A stretch of DNA of 64,000 nt, taken from contig CM028377.1 of assembly GCA_013146195.2 (NCBI GenBank), forward strand, positions 177,980,465 through 178,044,464, read 5' to 3'. Below are positions 45,618 through 57,621 of the stretch, piece by piece. This DNA comes from Codonopsis lanceolata. Its lineage: Eukaryota > Streptophyta > Magnoliopsida > Asterales > Campanulaceae. The notes beneath the pieces were generated by a model. It was not told the DNA's origin. It did no database searches and saw nothing but the letters and a program-made list of their open reading frames with translations. How positions within the stretch are numbered: the stretch's first letter is position 1; every line of letters begins with the position of its first letter. The position numbers and the translations under genes were made by a program.

Positions 45618-45806
45618 TAATCGGGTTGATTGTTGATCCGTTTCTCGGTGGCGATGAGGACGATGACAATGGCTAAGATCTGATTGGAGCCGTCGAGAAG
45701 GGGCTCGGTTTCTTGAGCCAAGACGGCGAAATCGCGACAGCCGTTGAGATCTCTGCCTTGGAGAAGCTTCTCGGAGATTTCGAGCAGGCGTTCGGCTTCG
45801 GCTGGG
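45618..45806 (-). pseudogene. Captured N-terminal fragment of a DnaJ-type protein
   Basis: On the minus strand the frame reads AEAERLLEISEKLLQGRDL, NGCRDFAVLAQETEPLLDG and SNQILA..LIATEKRINNQPD. This is the N-terminal helical region that precedes the J domain (HDWYSVL...) in a large plant DnaJ family. The J domain itself was not captured. Opposite in orientation to the PSRP6 piece and separated from it by a few bases. Confidence 0.72.
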
Positions 45807-46229
45807 TGTATACGTTTAGTGCGAGTGGGTCAGGGTTCCTCCTATGGTTTTTGGGTCAAGCTAGGTCTTGTACGAGCGGAATATGTTGTTGATCATAATT
45901 CAGGGACTGGTGCAATTTTTTTCAGGGACCGATCAAAGTTTTGATCTCTTGTCGCACATTCAACAATTTAGACTGAAGAAGGCATTCTTGGTGCAACAAT
46001 TTAGACTGAAGAAGGCATTCTTGGTGCTAGTAGAGCCATTCTTTTTTTTGTTTGATTACGACTATTTTGTATGTTGAAGCTCGGATTGTAGAGGAGTACA
46101 TGTGTATTAGTGTAGTAAAATTCTTGTTTCTGGTAATTTATCGTCATTTTTGAGGTGCATCTTTGTACTGTGAGAAAATCCAAGGTCATTTTGAGTTGCA
46201 GAAGGATGAGAGATACAGAGAGTGGGGCA

Positions 46230-46545
46230 GAGTAACTAGTTCATCACCTGATGCCAAGATTTGACATCAGCAACAATTGTAGGCATCATCATTTCACCTG
46301 ATGCCAAGATTATGTTTGACATGCATCAGCAATAGGCATCAGCATTTCACCTGATGCCAAGATTTGACATCAGCATTTTTGGCATCAATAATATTTTTGG
46401 CATCAACAACAATTGTAGGCATCAGCATTTTTGGCATCAGCAATATTTTTGGCATCAGAGTTTTGGCATCAGAGTCCTGATGCCTGGAATTAATTATCCT
46501 GATGCCTGGAATTAATAATCCCGATGCCAAGGCTTGGCATCAGAG
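46230..46545. repeat. Array of TGATGCC / GGCATCA words in the MULE
   Basis: About fifteen copies of GGCATCA or its reverse complement TGATGCC, with spacers such as TTTTT, GCAATATT and AACAATTGTA. It lies next to the right terminal repeat. A similar word (GGGCATC) is arrayed in the MULE-like element at 61.7-64 kb. Confidence 0.85.
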
Positions 46546-47627
46546 TTTTCATTAATGGCATTTTTGTCATTTGGCAAGCAATTTGTAGTTTAATGAAATG
46601 TGCAAAAAATTAATGGTCCTAGATGAAAACATGTTTTCAAAATTGTACCCACTTGAAATTCCCCCTTTATTAAAATTGGTTTAGGTCTAGTGCACTTGAG
46701 TTTAATTTTAGTGGGCTTGATGTACACTACTTAGTATATTTTGATTGTGGGCTTGACCCATCAGTTTGGGGTTTATTTACTTGTAATAAACAATAAGGAT
46801 AATAAGGATAATAATAAATACACATTTATTTTGAAGATCAGTCATGCGCATAGAGAATAGGAAATGGAAGAGAATAGGAAGCGGAGAGTCAGCTCGTGGG
46901 TTCATGCAATCAGCCAAACAACCATTGGAATCCAAAAGAAAACACTTTCCTTGATATAAAAAAAAGAGGAAGATGAATACTCTCTTTCCCAGCCAAGCAC
47001 AAACAAACAGAGAGTGAGAGAGAGACGACAGTGAGAGAGGGAGAACGGATTGGAACTCGTCTGCGAGATCTTCGGGTGGAAGGAACCAACGACGCACCGA
47101 ATCATCGTTAGACGAAATCGCGAATCGTGATTTGGAGGTAAGATATTGCTTCTTCCGTTCTAATTGCAAATAGTTGATTCTTCTATTGAATTAGACAAAA
47201 TAATTGTAATTCCATGTTTAAACGAAAAAAGAAAAGAAAAGATTGTTTTGGGATGATAATGGAAATTAGTGTTAATTATTCATTCGATCAATTGAAGGAG
47301 AGAAGGTTGTCTTTAATAAACCAAGTTACGAACAAAAGAAAAGAGAAGGAGAACAGAGGGAAAGAAAAATGGAACTGGCAGGTAGAAGAGGGTCATAGAC
47401 ATTTATGTATATATTGGATGTGTTAGAAGAAGAGAATTATTAAAGGTGGAAACTTGAAATGGAGTTAACTAAGAAAGAAGTTGCAACTGTCGGGTGTGTG
47501 TGCCCTGGAGCAAAGAAAGAAGAAAAGAAAAGAAAGAGATTAAGGAGTACAGAATGACAAAAGAAAGAAAGAAAGAAAAGGGAAGAAGAAAAGAAAGTGG
47601 GTTGTTGAAAAGAATAAAGAAAGAAGG

Positions 47628-47667
<40 letters not shown>

Positions 47668-50296
47668 ATCTACCTGCCAAGACTCCATAGCCCAAAACAA
47701 TTGTTGACTGGAGATAATTTCGGCGGGATGATGCCCCTAAAATTATGGAGTTTAATGTAGACTATTATTATTGTTATTTTGTAGGCCTGTTTGTTGATTT
47801 ATTCAAAATAAATAAATAAATAAATAAAATTTACTAATAAGCTGGAAGGGAGATTAAATAAATGATGATATAATAGTTACTGTCAAATTATAGTTATGTT
47901 AGCCGTTAAAATTACTATGGACTGTGTAGTTAATTAATTAAGTTATACTTTGAAATTAGATTTGGGGCAAGCAAACTTAAGGTGATCGTTCGTGTTTTGG
48001 GCATTTACTTCGCTAAGCTTGTTAGGTAAGGGATTATACCTCTTATAGTCTCTATTTTTTTTAATCCTCCGTTAGACTTCCAATTATTTTATTGACATCG
48101 ATATTTTTTTTGAAACGTACGCCAACTTGGGTCGGTAGTTGATTTGAATTCCGTCGATTTTACTTATTTGAAAATCATGAATTGATTCACGTTTGACTTC
48201 ATTTAATTATTGAATTTCATGTTAGTTATTCTTCTTACATAAAATATATGATTGTTGCGATGCAAAATTTTGTGATGCATAATTTTTGTGATGCATGACC
48301 CTTGTAGTGAAATTTGATTATCGTTTCCTTGAAATTCTACCATGATCATTAAACCGATTTTTATGACTATTGAATGCCACTTAAATTGTGAGCATAATTA
48401 TTGAATGATCGAACTTATCGAATACCACCTAGCTAGTGGTATATGGTTATCTGGATATACCAAACATGATCGAATTATCGATACTCTTCGGAGTAATTAT
48501 TGAACTGCTTATCGATACTCTTCAGAGTAAATATTTAAAAATTGTTTTATGATCATAGGATTCTGTGAGTAATTTACTATCTCCTATCGGTATGGGACGA
48601 TTGGTGACTGTTGATCACTCGAGTCGTTTTATTGTTAAATTTTCATTTGACTTCCTTTTTGCTTTGAATTAAAAATTTGATAAATTGCTTCCGCTTATCG
48701 ATACTTGAACTATGAACTTAGAATATTGAAATTTATTCCTCTCTGATTTATTCTGGTCAATTCCTCCTTAGTAACCGGAGGGGTTGTATATGATCTTACT
48801 GGGCATTGTTCGCTCACCCTTTTCTTTCAAATTCTCCTTCTTCAGGTAATGAGTAGGAATTATGAGAAGACTTGACTCGGACAAACCATGATGACGGTTC
48901 TGAGAGATTTTGGATCTAGACATTAATTCAAATAAAGGATAACTTATTAATAATGATTGATTTTTATTTAGCATTGAGTTTGTAGTAAATGTTATTGGGC
49001 TATTTAACTTTAGTTAAAGATGGTTTAAGGTTTATTTATTTTTGAGTTGGGAATATTTATGATTTTAAGATGTTATTGTAAGTGACGTGGTCAAATTGTG
49101 GGACCGTGGTGTTGGTACCGAGTTTGGGGCGTTACAATAACAACATAAACCAGTCTTAAGGATCTCCTATAGTCGTCTTAATGCTAGTGAAGTACAATTT
49201 CATTTCAACATGTTCAATGCTTGCACATAAAGTGGCACTAAAGGACTGGAACACTGCCTACTTGGTTCATGGAGTAGAACGAAAGAATTGAAAAAAATAT
49301 ATTATAAAGAAAGTATAAAGCATTATCAATCTGAAATGGAAAAAAAGGTACCTAATTATTAATATTTGAAGAGGTTTCACTTCTGCACTCTTATTTGCCT
49401 AAGTCCTCGGCCAACGACTCTTTATCTTCTCCATCCGCATCAAATATTTCCGCTATATTTTTTATCACCATACAATATCAAAACATATTAAATTGGTTAA
49501 ACTATTCTTTAAACTCAAGGTGATAGAACAATAACTACTTGAAAGTGAGGTCAGTTCAACATCTTTAATGGCTGTAAGTTTTCCTTTAACTAACCATATT
49601 TTATTATTTCACTAAAATTGTAGCTAAGCTACATTATTTTCTTCATAAAATGACTCAAAAATTATCAATCATTACAAACTTTATGCATACGGAACATTAC
49701 TCTACAACTTTTGTACACACCTAACAACCTTTAGGCAATCTAAATCAGGAACTAAAATGATACCACTCCGCATAAAATAATTAACTTCAAATTCAGAAAA
49801 TCAACTACTACAAGAATCATGACCAAGCCAAACCAATAAAATTCAAAATTAAGCACAGAAAGAAGTAGCACACAAAATGTGATACCTCATAATTTGGTCA
49901 ACAAATGATGGAAGGATAGGGTCGCCGGCAATTTTGGCATCGTCAAATGGAGAAGGTAGTGGCTGGAGATGATGAAGGTAACCACAATGGCAACTGTCGG
50001 AGAAGGAGGCCGAAGTTGGGAAGGCAGCGCTTGGGGGAGAGGGCGTTGATGGAGAGAGAGACTGAGGGAAGAGATAACGGGTGTATAAGTTTGGTGCTAG
50101 GGTTCCCGTTCCACTTTGTGATAGTCGGGTTGAAGCAAGTTCGCAGGTTGAACTCGACTTAACCAGCGAAATTTATCAGGTTAAGATGGGTAACCGATTT
50201 AAACTTATTTTATTATTGGGTTGGGTAATTAACGGGTTGGGTTGGGTCGTGTGGGTTCATGGGTAATGGGTCAAATTTGATAGGCCTACTTACGAC

Positions 50297-51761
<1,465 letters not shown>

Positions 51762-52000
51762 CTCCCTATGTTCCACCCAAAGAGTCCCCATTTGAAAAGT
51801 CTAATTATTAAGAGGATATAATAATGTCATTGAAGTTAGTCATAATTACAAAAATACTTAACCACAAGCAATGTGCTTGCAACACAAGTGAAGGCTAAAA
51901 ATGAAATGTCAAAGAAATTTTAAGCATAATTTTTGAAAATGGACTCTTAAAGTGAAACATATCAAAATAGTAGCGGACTTTTTGCTTGGAACAGAGGGAG
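51762..52000. mobile_element. Stowaway-like MITE
   Basis: The left end CTCCCTATGTTCCA is the inverted partner of the right end TGGAACAGAGGGAG with a few mismatches; the next ~20 bases also pair (AAAGAGTCCCCATTT versus AAAAAGTCCGC). CTCCCTCCGTTCC is the Stowaway terminus and TA flanks the left side. 239 bp. Confidence 0.75.
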
Positions 52001-52320
52001 AAACATGGAAAGGAGAAGAAAAATGGGAAAAATGCAAACACATCTCCTAAAGTATTTCCTCAAGTTGGGTTTTATGGAAGTTATAAACTGATAAGAGTGA
52101 GTAAACAAGAAAGTGAATCCTCATGAATCCAAGAACATCTCTTCAATAGAATTTAATCCAGAAAGACAGGTAAATACCTACCTAAACCAACTTAACAAAA
52201 GCCTCAAACATGTATCATTACTCTTATAGCAGTTCTACGAGGAATTGATGGGTTTATGGCAATAGTAGCTGCATACATGAAATGTAAAAGGGTGGCAACT
52301 TATCAGTAAATATTTTAATC
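52001..52320. other. Short intergenic stretch, no gene seen
   Basis: Between the Stowaway MITE and the L12 pseudogene; AT-rich, no recognisable feature. Confidence 0.6.
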
Positions 52321-52961
52321 TCATTCCATAACAACTTTTGCCCCGATAGCTTTCATTTTCTCAATTATCTTCTCTCTTTCTTCTTTTGACACCCTTTTTA
52401 AAAACACTATAGATGTCTTCTCCACTACATCCTTTACTTCCTTGAGTCCCAGTTTTGTAAAACTTCTAACTTCCGTAATAATCTTAATTTTGGAAGTTGC
52501 TTCATATGACTCCAGTTTCATTTCAAAAACAGTCTTCTCCGTCTTTTTTCTCCTCATTGGCTTCTGTTGGTCACTTCATCGCCATACCAACAACTCTTGG
52601 TTTAATGACCCCAACAATTGGGGGTTTATTCATACCCAACTTTTGTAATACAATCCTACCAAGCTCTGCATTTTCAGCCAATGTCAGGGATGATATTTCA
52701 TCGACAAGCCTCCATACCCTCTCTATTGGGGGATTACGATGCTCCGTAGGATAAAAAGTTGCAGGGTCATAATCAGTTGGCAGGCTTCTCGTCAATCTCT
52801 ACTTCTTCTACCTCTTCCTCCTTCATTGCAACTTGAGCAAGCGTTCTAGTTAATCCAGTTGAGCTAAAAGGATCACAAGCAATCACAGAAGAGAGAATGG
52901 TTTTCTCACAGAATCCATGATGCCATAACCTTAAAACCAAACTCATTCCTCGATATCTCAA
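52321..52961 (-). pseudogene. Mitochondrial ribosomal protein L12 (bL12m) pseudogene
   Basis: Three adjoining frames on the minus strand together give a bL12-type protein. The first has an N-terminal leader of mitochondrial type (from ATG at 52961) ending in an acidic EEEVEEVEIDEK. The second has LPTDYDPATFYPTEHRNPP and the L12 dimerisation segment (ERVWRLVDEISSLTLAENAEL). The third has the C-terminal L7/L12 domain (KTVFEMKLESYEATSKIKII ... LGLKEVKDVVEK ... KEEREKIIEKMKAIGAKV). Frameshifts are near 52790 and between about 52575 and 52555, the second next to a TGA. No intron is visible. This points to a processed or simply decayed copy. The domain that binds translation factors is complete in its own frame. 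Confidence 0.78.
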
Positions 52962-54182
52962 CTAGTCATCCATTCCAACTAGTCACAAGATTTGTGCATA
53001 TCTAGAGAAGGGTCACTTGAAAGAAGATATTGACTAAAGACCAAGCTTTTTGAGTAAGAGTGAAGACAAGTATTATGAAATAGAGAAGTAGAACATGTAT
53101 CTGAGAGTAGCAGTGTGTTCTTTTTCAATCTTGAAGTGAAAATTTAAAGTTCTTTTTTCTTTTAGTAAAGTTGAATCATTAATATTTTTGGGGTATCAAT
53201 TTCTAAGACAAAAATAAAATGAGTACGTCTATTGTCCCATTTTATAACATTATTTCCAGCAACAACCTAATGAGAATGAACAGAGACTGGCTGCATTTTT
53301 AATTCATGGGGTTATTTTCCATTAATTGTTGTCCAAACAAGTTTCTATTACTCGCCCATTTTGTACGGTCTGTGTGGGACAGAGGGTTAAGACTTTAAAG
53401 GCCATGGGGAATTAGAAAACCTACTCACACTATGTAGGGGATAGACCAAAGTAGAAAACCTTGTTTCAGATCTCTTCAAAATTGCCACTCACACTATGTG
53501 GGGGACCTTTGAAGATGATATGCCCCCATGTATTCCCAACTTGAGAAATTGAAAAACTCCAATTTCTTGAAAGTTTATAGTTCTATATAAACATAGTTCA
53601 AACCAATTTGATATTCACACCAACTCAGTCCCTCATAAATCATAATCTCTAAAAACTAAACAACAAACAGTAAAATAAAATCATCACATCAATTTGAAAT
53701 CAACCCAAATTAATGAATACCAAAATAAACATATAAATTATCAACTAATTTTCAACAATGTCATGGTATCTTAATCATGAAAACATCACCCATAAATCAT
53801 CCGAAAATCAACTAAACAAAAAAAAACCATTTATTTACTTTTCTAGGGTTTGAAGAATGAATAAATACATGTTCGAAGGTGTGAGTATAATGTTTCAGTT
53901 GCTTCTTCACCGTTGTCACTCTTGGTCCCTTTTTGCCGATGGAGCTCTCCGAAGTGACTCTCTCTCAAGTAGTAGACTACCAGTCGCAATCTCTCAGTGT
54001 AAGGTTTAATTATATTTTCAATTTGACCCCTCAACTATCATAATTTGAAAGTTAAAACCCTTAATTTATAATAATAATAATAATAGGAGTAACAATGGCT
54101 CTATTCAGACATCCTAAAGCTCTAAGTAGACCCTCTTACTAAATAGGCCCCCTCTATAATTTAAAATCATCAAAAGCACTAA
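52962..54182. other. Intergenic DNA, no gene seen
   Basis: Contains two copies of (C)TCACACTATGT(A/G)GGGG (about 53425 and 53491). A 63-codon minus-strand frame at 53843-54034 has no recognised domain and was not called. Confidence 0.5.
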
Positions 54183-54829
54183 GACAATCTCCAATGGTAC
54201 CCCCAAATCCTCATTATGGGGGGTTTGATGCCCAAAAACTTGCTCCAACCGAATCCCAAACACAATACCAAATTTGGGGTTCCACTGTAGCTACCCCAAA
54301 TTTTGTATTGGTGGGGACCCATGCTATTAAATTAATTTTTAATGATTATACAATTGTTAAAATTATTTATAATATGATATTTTTTATTTAAATGTATTAA
54401 AAATTAATAAATATCTAATATTAGATAATATAAATAAATAATAATAATATTAAGTATTTTAAATTATTGAACATTATTAATTTAATAGTTTATAATTTTG
54501 TAACATTTTTTCTATTATTTGTAGATTTCGTTTACAAATAAATAAATAAATAATTATTATACTAATTAGAGAACACCAATTTCACATTTAAACTAAAAAA
54601 ATGCATACATATTAAAATTATTAGAACATTTAAAAACTTAAAAGTGTATACATTAACACACCACAAATAAAATGGCATACAACTTGAAAAACACTTACAT
54701 ATAACTTAAAAAATAAATACATAACTTAAAAATTATTAACAAATAACTTAAAAAGGCATACAACTTAAAAATATGACCAACAAAAACTTAAAAGAACAAC
54801 ACTAAACATTAATAATACTATAAACTAGA

Positions 54830-55860
54830 CAATAGCTAATATTCCGGGAGATGACTTGTTGGTAGACCAAAATTAAATTGATCGAAAACATGTGAAGGCT
54901 ATTGAGATCCTTACCCTTCATCCTCAGATCTATTGAATTGAGATCCTCCTCCTTGACGTGGAAATGATTGAAAACTCTCACCTTGACTCTCTTTTTTTGT
55001 ATAATTTTTAAATGTTCACCGCGAAAAAATTCACACATGATTGGATCGGCTATAGAATTCAAATCTTTGAATAGTATTTTATTTTCTTCCCTTTGTTTAC
55101 GAATTTCATTACCAGCCTTCAATTGCTCAACAAGTTCTTTGTTCTGATGAATTATTTTTGACACATCTTCTTTTTCCTTTTCCCTTTTGCTTGCTTTATC
55201 CCAATAGGTCGTTTGGTTGAAGTATCACTTCTATCATCATCAGTGATATTAATATTAAATGAAGACACAAGTGGAGATGCGAATGGAGAGAACTATACCT
55301 CAGCTGATGCTGACTGAGACTGAGATGAACTAATATTGGTAGATTTCGTTGTTGCCGTTGCAATGTTGTCATTGCCAAATTTATCAATGTCTTTGAGAAT
55401 ATTCCACACGTGGTCATATTTGAAGCCTTTTATGTATTTTTCTTCTTCTGTTAACAATATTTTACTACGATCTAACTGCAAAAAAACATTATATTATATA
55501 AAGTTAGATTATCTACAACAAAATGTGACATCTACTTACAATATTTGCCTAAGAAGCTCCACTTGGATGCAAATGTTCGATCTTTCTTACCCAACCCTTC
55601 AATTTGGATACTGCACTAGTGATTAGATTCATTATTTTTTGTAAAGATTTACTCGAGCGACATGGGTTCACAAACTTTGGATTCTTGCAAAATTCATTCT
55701 CAATTCTATTGCAAAAAATTTCTTTCTATTGGTTGATTCCTATGATTGGATTTTGAGAGACGTCAAGGTAAACATGACATAACTGTATATCTTTTTCAAT
55801 TGAAAATGATACTGATCGGAAAATTGAACTCATTTTTTTTCAAGACTAAAGAAAACGAAG
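54830..55860 (-). pseudogene. PIF/Harbinger ORF1 (Myb/SANT-like DNA-binding partner), broken
   Basis: On the minus strand: 'YLDVSQNPIIGINQ' and 'NEFCKNPKFVNPC..SSKSLQ' (about 55800-55640), 'ISAVSKLKGWV'-type text with 'IEHLHPSGAS' (about 55560), and 'EEEKYIKGFKYDHVWNILKD' (about 55440-55390). These are followed by a Ser/Thr/Gln-rich linker and a charged helix (NKELVEQLKAGNEIRKQREE, 55140-55085). This is the typical layout of the accessory ORF1 protein that PIF/Harbinger transposases need. Stops (e.g. after GINQ and after GAS) and frame changes break it; an intron between 55560 and 55481 is possible. Confidence 0.68.
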
Positions 55861-55919
55861 CAGAAATGGAATGTTTTCGTTCAATCTATTATATCTCATT
55901 TATATAGTTCGAAATAAGA

Positions 55920-56300
55920 ATATAATATCAGATTACTCAAAATCTAATCCAACGAATGGCATTAGAATGAGATTGATCCAATGGATGAGATGTATGCAGA
56001 AATGGGATGCTTTCGTTCAATCTATAGTGATAAATTTTGTTGGATTTTTATGCAGTGTCTTGTCCCATCATCTGCCATGTTGAAAAATGAGATGCTTTAA
56101 AATGAAGATAATTTGAAGATATTGTTGGGTGCGACCAAAAATTTTATAAGTTGAAAATTTTGATCAAATTTTTATGCAGTGTCTTGTCCCATCATCTTCC
56201 ATGTTGAAAAATGTGCAGATAAGATTGGATTACACAAAATCTGATCCAACGGTTGGCGTGAGGATGAGATCGATTCAACAAATGACATATATTATAAATA
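55920..56300. repeat. Diverged direct repeats between ORF1 and transposase
   Basis: AGATTACTCAAAATCTAATC near 55931 recurs as GGATTACACAAAATCTGATC near 56226, followed in both by CAACG and GAT(C/T)GATcCAA-type text. TTTTTATGCAGTGTCTTGTC occurs at 56045 and 56168. They lie in the intergenic space between divergent transposon genes. Confidence 0.7.
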
Positions 56301-56338
56301 TGTTTATATGTGAGTTGGAAACAATTCGATCAACTTAT

Positions 56339-57323
56339 CTTTATCTAAAAATGAATTACAACATTGGAAGTCCATCAAATTTATTAGATTCATGCTCGGA
56401 TGATGATGATTGGGAGGTGATTGCTCAAGCAATTTCTAACAACAATCAAGTCATCCTCAACTATCTCAATGAAGAAAACAACTAAGGTAGATTTCAAGGC
56501 TCAGTTCCTGGTCACATAGTAGTCAATCGTGATCGAGAAGTTGCTGCCTGTAATCTATTCAATGATTATTTTGTAGAAAATCCTATATTTCCTGATGTGT
56601 ATTTTCGTAGAAGATTTTGAATGAGAAGTGATTTATTCCTTCGTATTCTTAATGTTGTCAGTGCTCATGATGACTATTTCAATATGAAGAGAGATACAGC
56701 TGGACGACTTGGCTTGTCAAGTTTTCAAAAAGTAACAGATGTATTTCGAATTTTGGCATACGGTTCATCAGTAGATGTTACTGATGAGTATGTAAAAATT
56801 GGGGAATAAACTGCTATTGAAATTTTGAAAAGATTTTTTCGTGCTATTGTTGAACTATTTGGAGAGCAATATCTACGATCTCCTAATTCTAACTATGTTT
56901 CCAGACTTCTCCATATTGGGGAACGTCGAGGATTTCCTGGTATGTCGGATAGTTTTGATTGCATGCATTGGAGGTGGAAAAATTGCCCAACATCATGGGC
57001 AGGACATTATGCTGGTCATAGTGGCTCTCCAACAATTATTCTCGAAGCTGTAGCTGATTATGATATTTGGATAAGGCATGGATATTTTGGTTTACCTAGA
57101 TCGAACAATGATATCAATGTACTAGAGTCTTCCCACCTTTTTGCTAATCTTTCTGAAGGTATTGCTCCTCTTGCTCATTATGTCATTCAAGGAAAAAAAT
57201 TATAACATGGGCTACTATTTAGCTGATGGCGTATACCCAAAATGGTCTACACTTGTTCAAACTATCAAGGATCCACGAGGTCCAAAGAAGAAATTATTTG
57301 CAATGAAACTGAAAGAACAATAG
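56339..57323 (+). pseudogene. PIF/Harbinger transposase (DDE_Tnp_4), 5' part
   Basis: The same frame runs from about 56339 to 57205 with three in-frame stops (56483, 56618, 56807) and then shifts at about 57195. Visible: an N-terminal helical part ('SDLFLRILNVVSAHDDYF', 'LGLSSFQKVTDVFRILAYG'), 'RGFPGMSDSFDCMHWRWKNC' with the first catalytic Asp, 'TIILEAVADYDIWIRHGYFG', 'NNDINVLESS' with the second Asp, and 'YYLADGVYPKWSTLVQTI'. The third catalytic residue lies in the 3' part at 60044. Enough stops are present that no function remains. Confidence 0.88.
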
Positions 57324-57621
57324 TAGTTAGGATTCACAAAAACTGTCAATGCAGTTTGCGATGTAGCTTGTTACCGTAGCTACACCAGGAAGTGCATTGG
57401 TCAGAAAATAAAAAACAACAGAAGACTTTTAATTTAAAGAAAAAATTAAACACATATGTTTACCAAACAATCTACAAGCCTGTGCTTGTAGATCCAGCCT
57501 TATGGCCAAAAAGATTTCACTAAAAAGATGAAGTGTTTTACAAACCAAAACTCTCACAAGACAACACGTCTTGGAGATCAAAACCCACAAAAACAAAGGT
57601 AAAGAAAATGTGGGATTAACG

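Larger units (their letters stand above)
45149..46665. mobile_element. Pack-MULE carrying two host gene fragments
   Basis: Flanked by the perfect 9-bp duplication TTTATTAAA (45140-45148 and 46666-46674), as made by Mutator transposases. Terminal inverted repeats of about 75-80 bp: both ends share ACAAG/TCAAG, GGTACA, AAAACATGTTTTCA and TTTTTTGCACATTTC in order. No transposase. Inside are a plastid ribosomal protein fragment (plus strand) and a DnaJ-protein fragment (minus strand), then an array of TGATGCC/GGCATCA words (46247-46545). Gene-fragment capture between long TIRs defines a Pack-MULE. Confidence 0.88.
36638..49136 (+). mobile_element. Complete Tekay/Del-type Ty3/gypsy retrotransposon (12.5 kb)
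   Basis: Bounded by the perfect 5-bp target duplication ATAAC (36633-36637 and 49137-49141). In order: 5' LTR (36638-39187), tRNA-iMet primer site (39191), an extra ORF (39380), gag (40205), protease, RT, RNase H, integrase, chromodomain tail (to about 44985), purine tract and 3' LTR (45035-49136). The 3' LTR is 1.5 kb longer because a Pack-MULE sits in it. The two LTRs differ at only scattered positions by eye, so insertion was fairly recent. Nevertheless gag-pol has several frameshifts and stops, so this copy is not autonomous. Confidence 0.95.
45035..49136 (+). repeat. 3' LTR (4.1 kb, contains a 1.5 kb MULE)
   Basis: TGTAATACCCC...GCGTTACA. After removing the MULE and its 9-bp duplication the length is about 2576 bp, close to the 5' LTR. 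Differences from the 5' LTR include a longer TA run (about 47633-47663) and a shorter TG run (near 47490), plus scattered single-base changes. Confidence 0.93.
35537..50288. mobile_element. hAT-like non-autonomous element, split by a retrotransposon
   Basis: The left end TAGGCCTGGCAATCGGGTTG and the reverse complement of the right end (TAGGCCTATCAAATTTGACC) match at 10 of the first 12 positions. TAGG(G/C)CTGGCAA is a common start of plant hAT elements. They are flanked by CTTACTAC (35529-35536) and CTTACGAC (50289-50296), an 8-bp target duplication with one mismatch. Both ends carry the repeated GGGTCGGGTT-type words typical of such subterminal regions. Without the 12.5 kb retrotransposon the element is about 2.25 kb and shows no transposase. 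Confidence 0.6.

Noticed and set aside
45443..45806. Functional PSRP6 or DnaJ gene
   Set aside because: Both are partial, abut each other in opposite orientation and sit between Mutator-type terminal repeats, so they are captured fragments.
49947..50266. Plus-strand frames near the right end of the hAT-like element
   Set aside because: They run into the GGGTTGGG-type subterminal repeats; no domain found.
53843..54034. 63-codon minus-strand frame
   Set aside because: No homologous domain recognised and no flanking splice or promoter support; likely chance.
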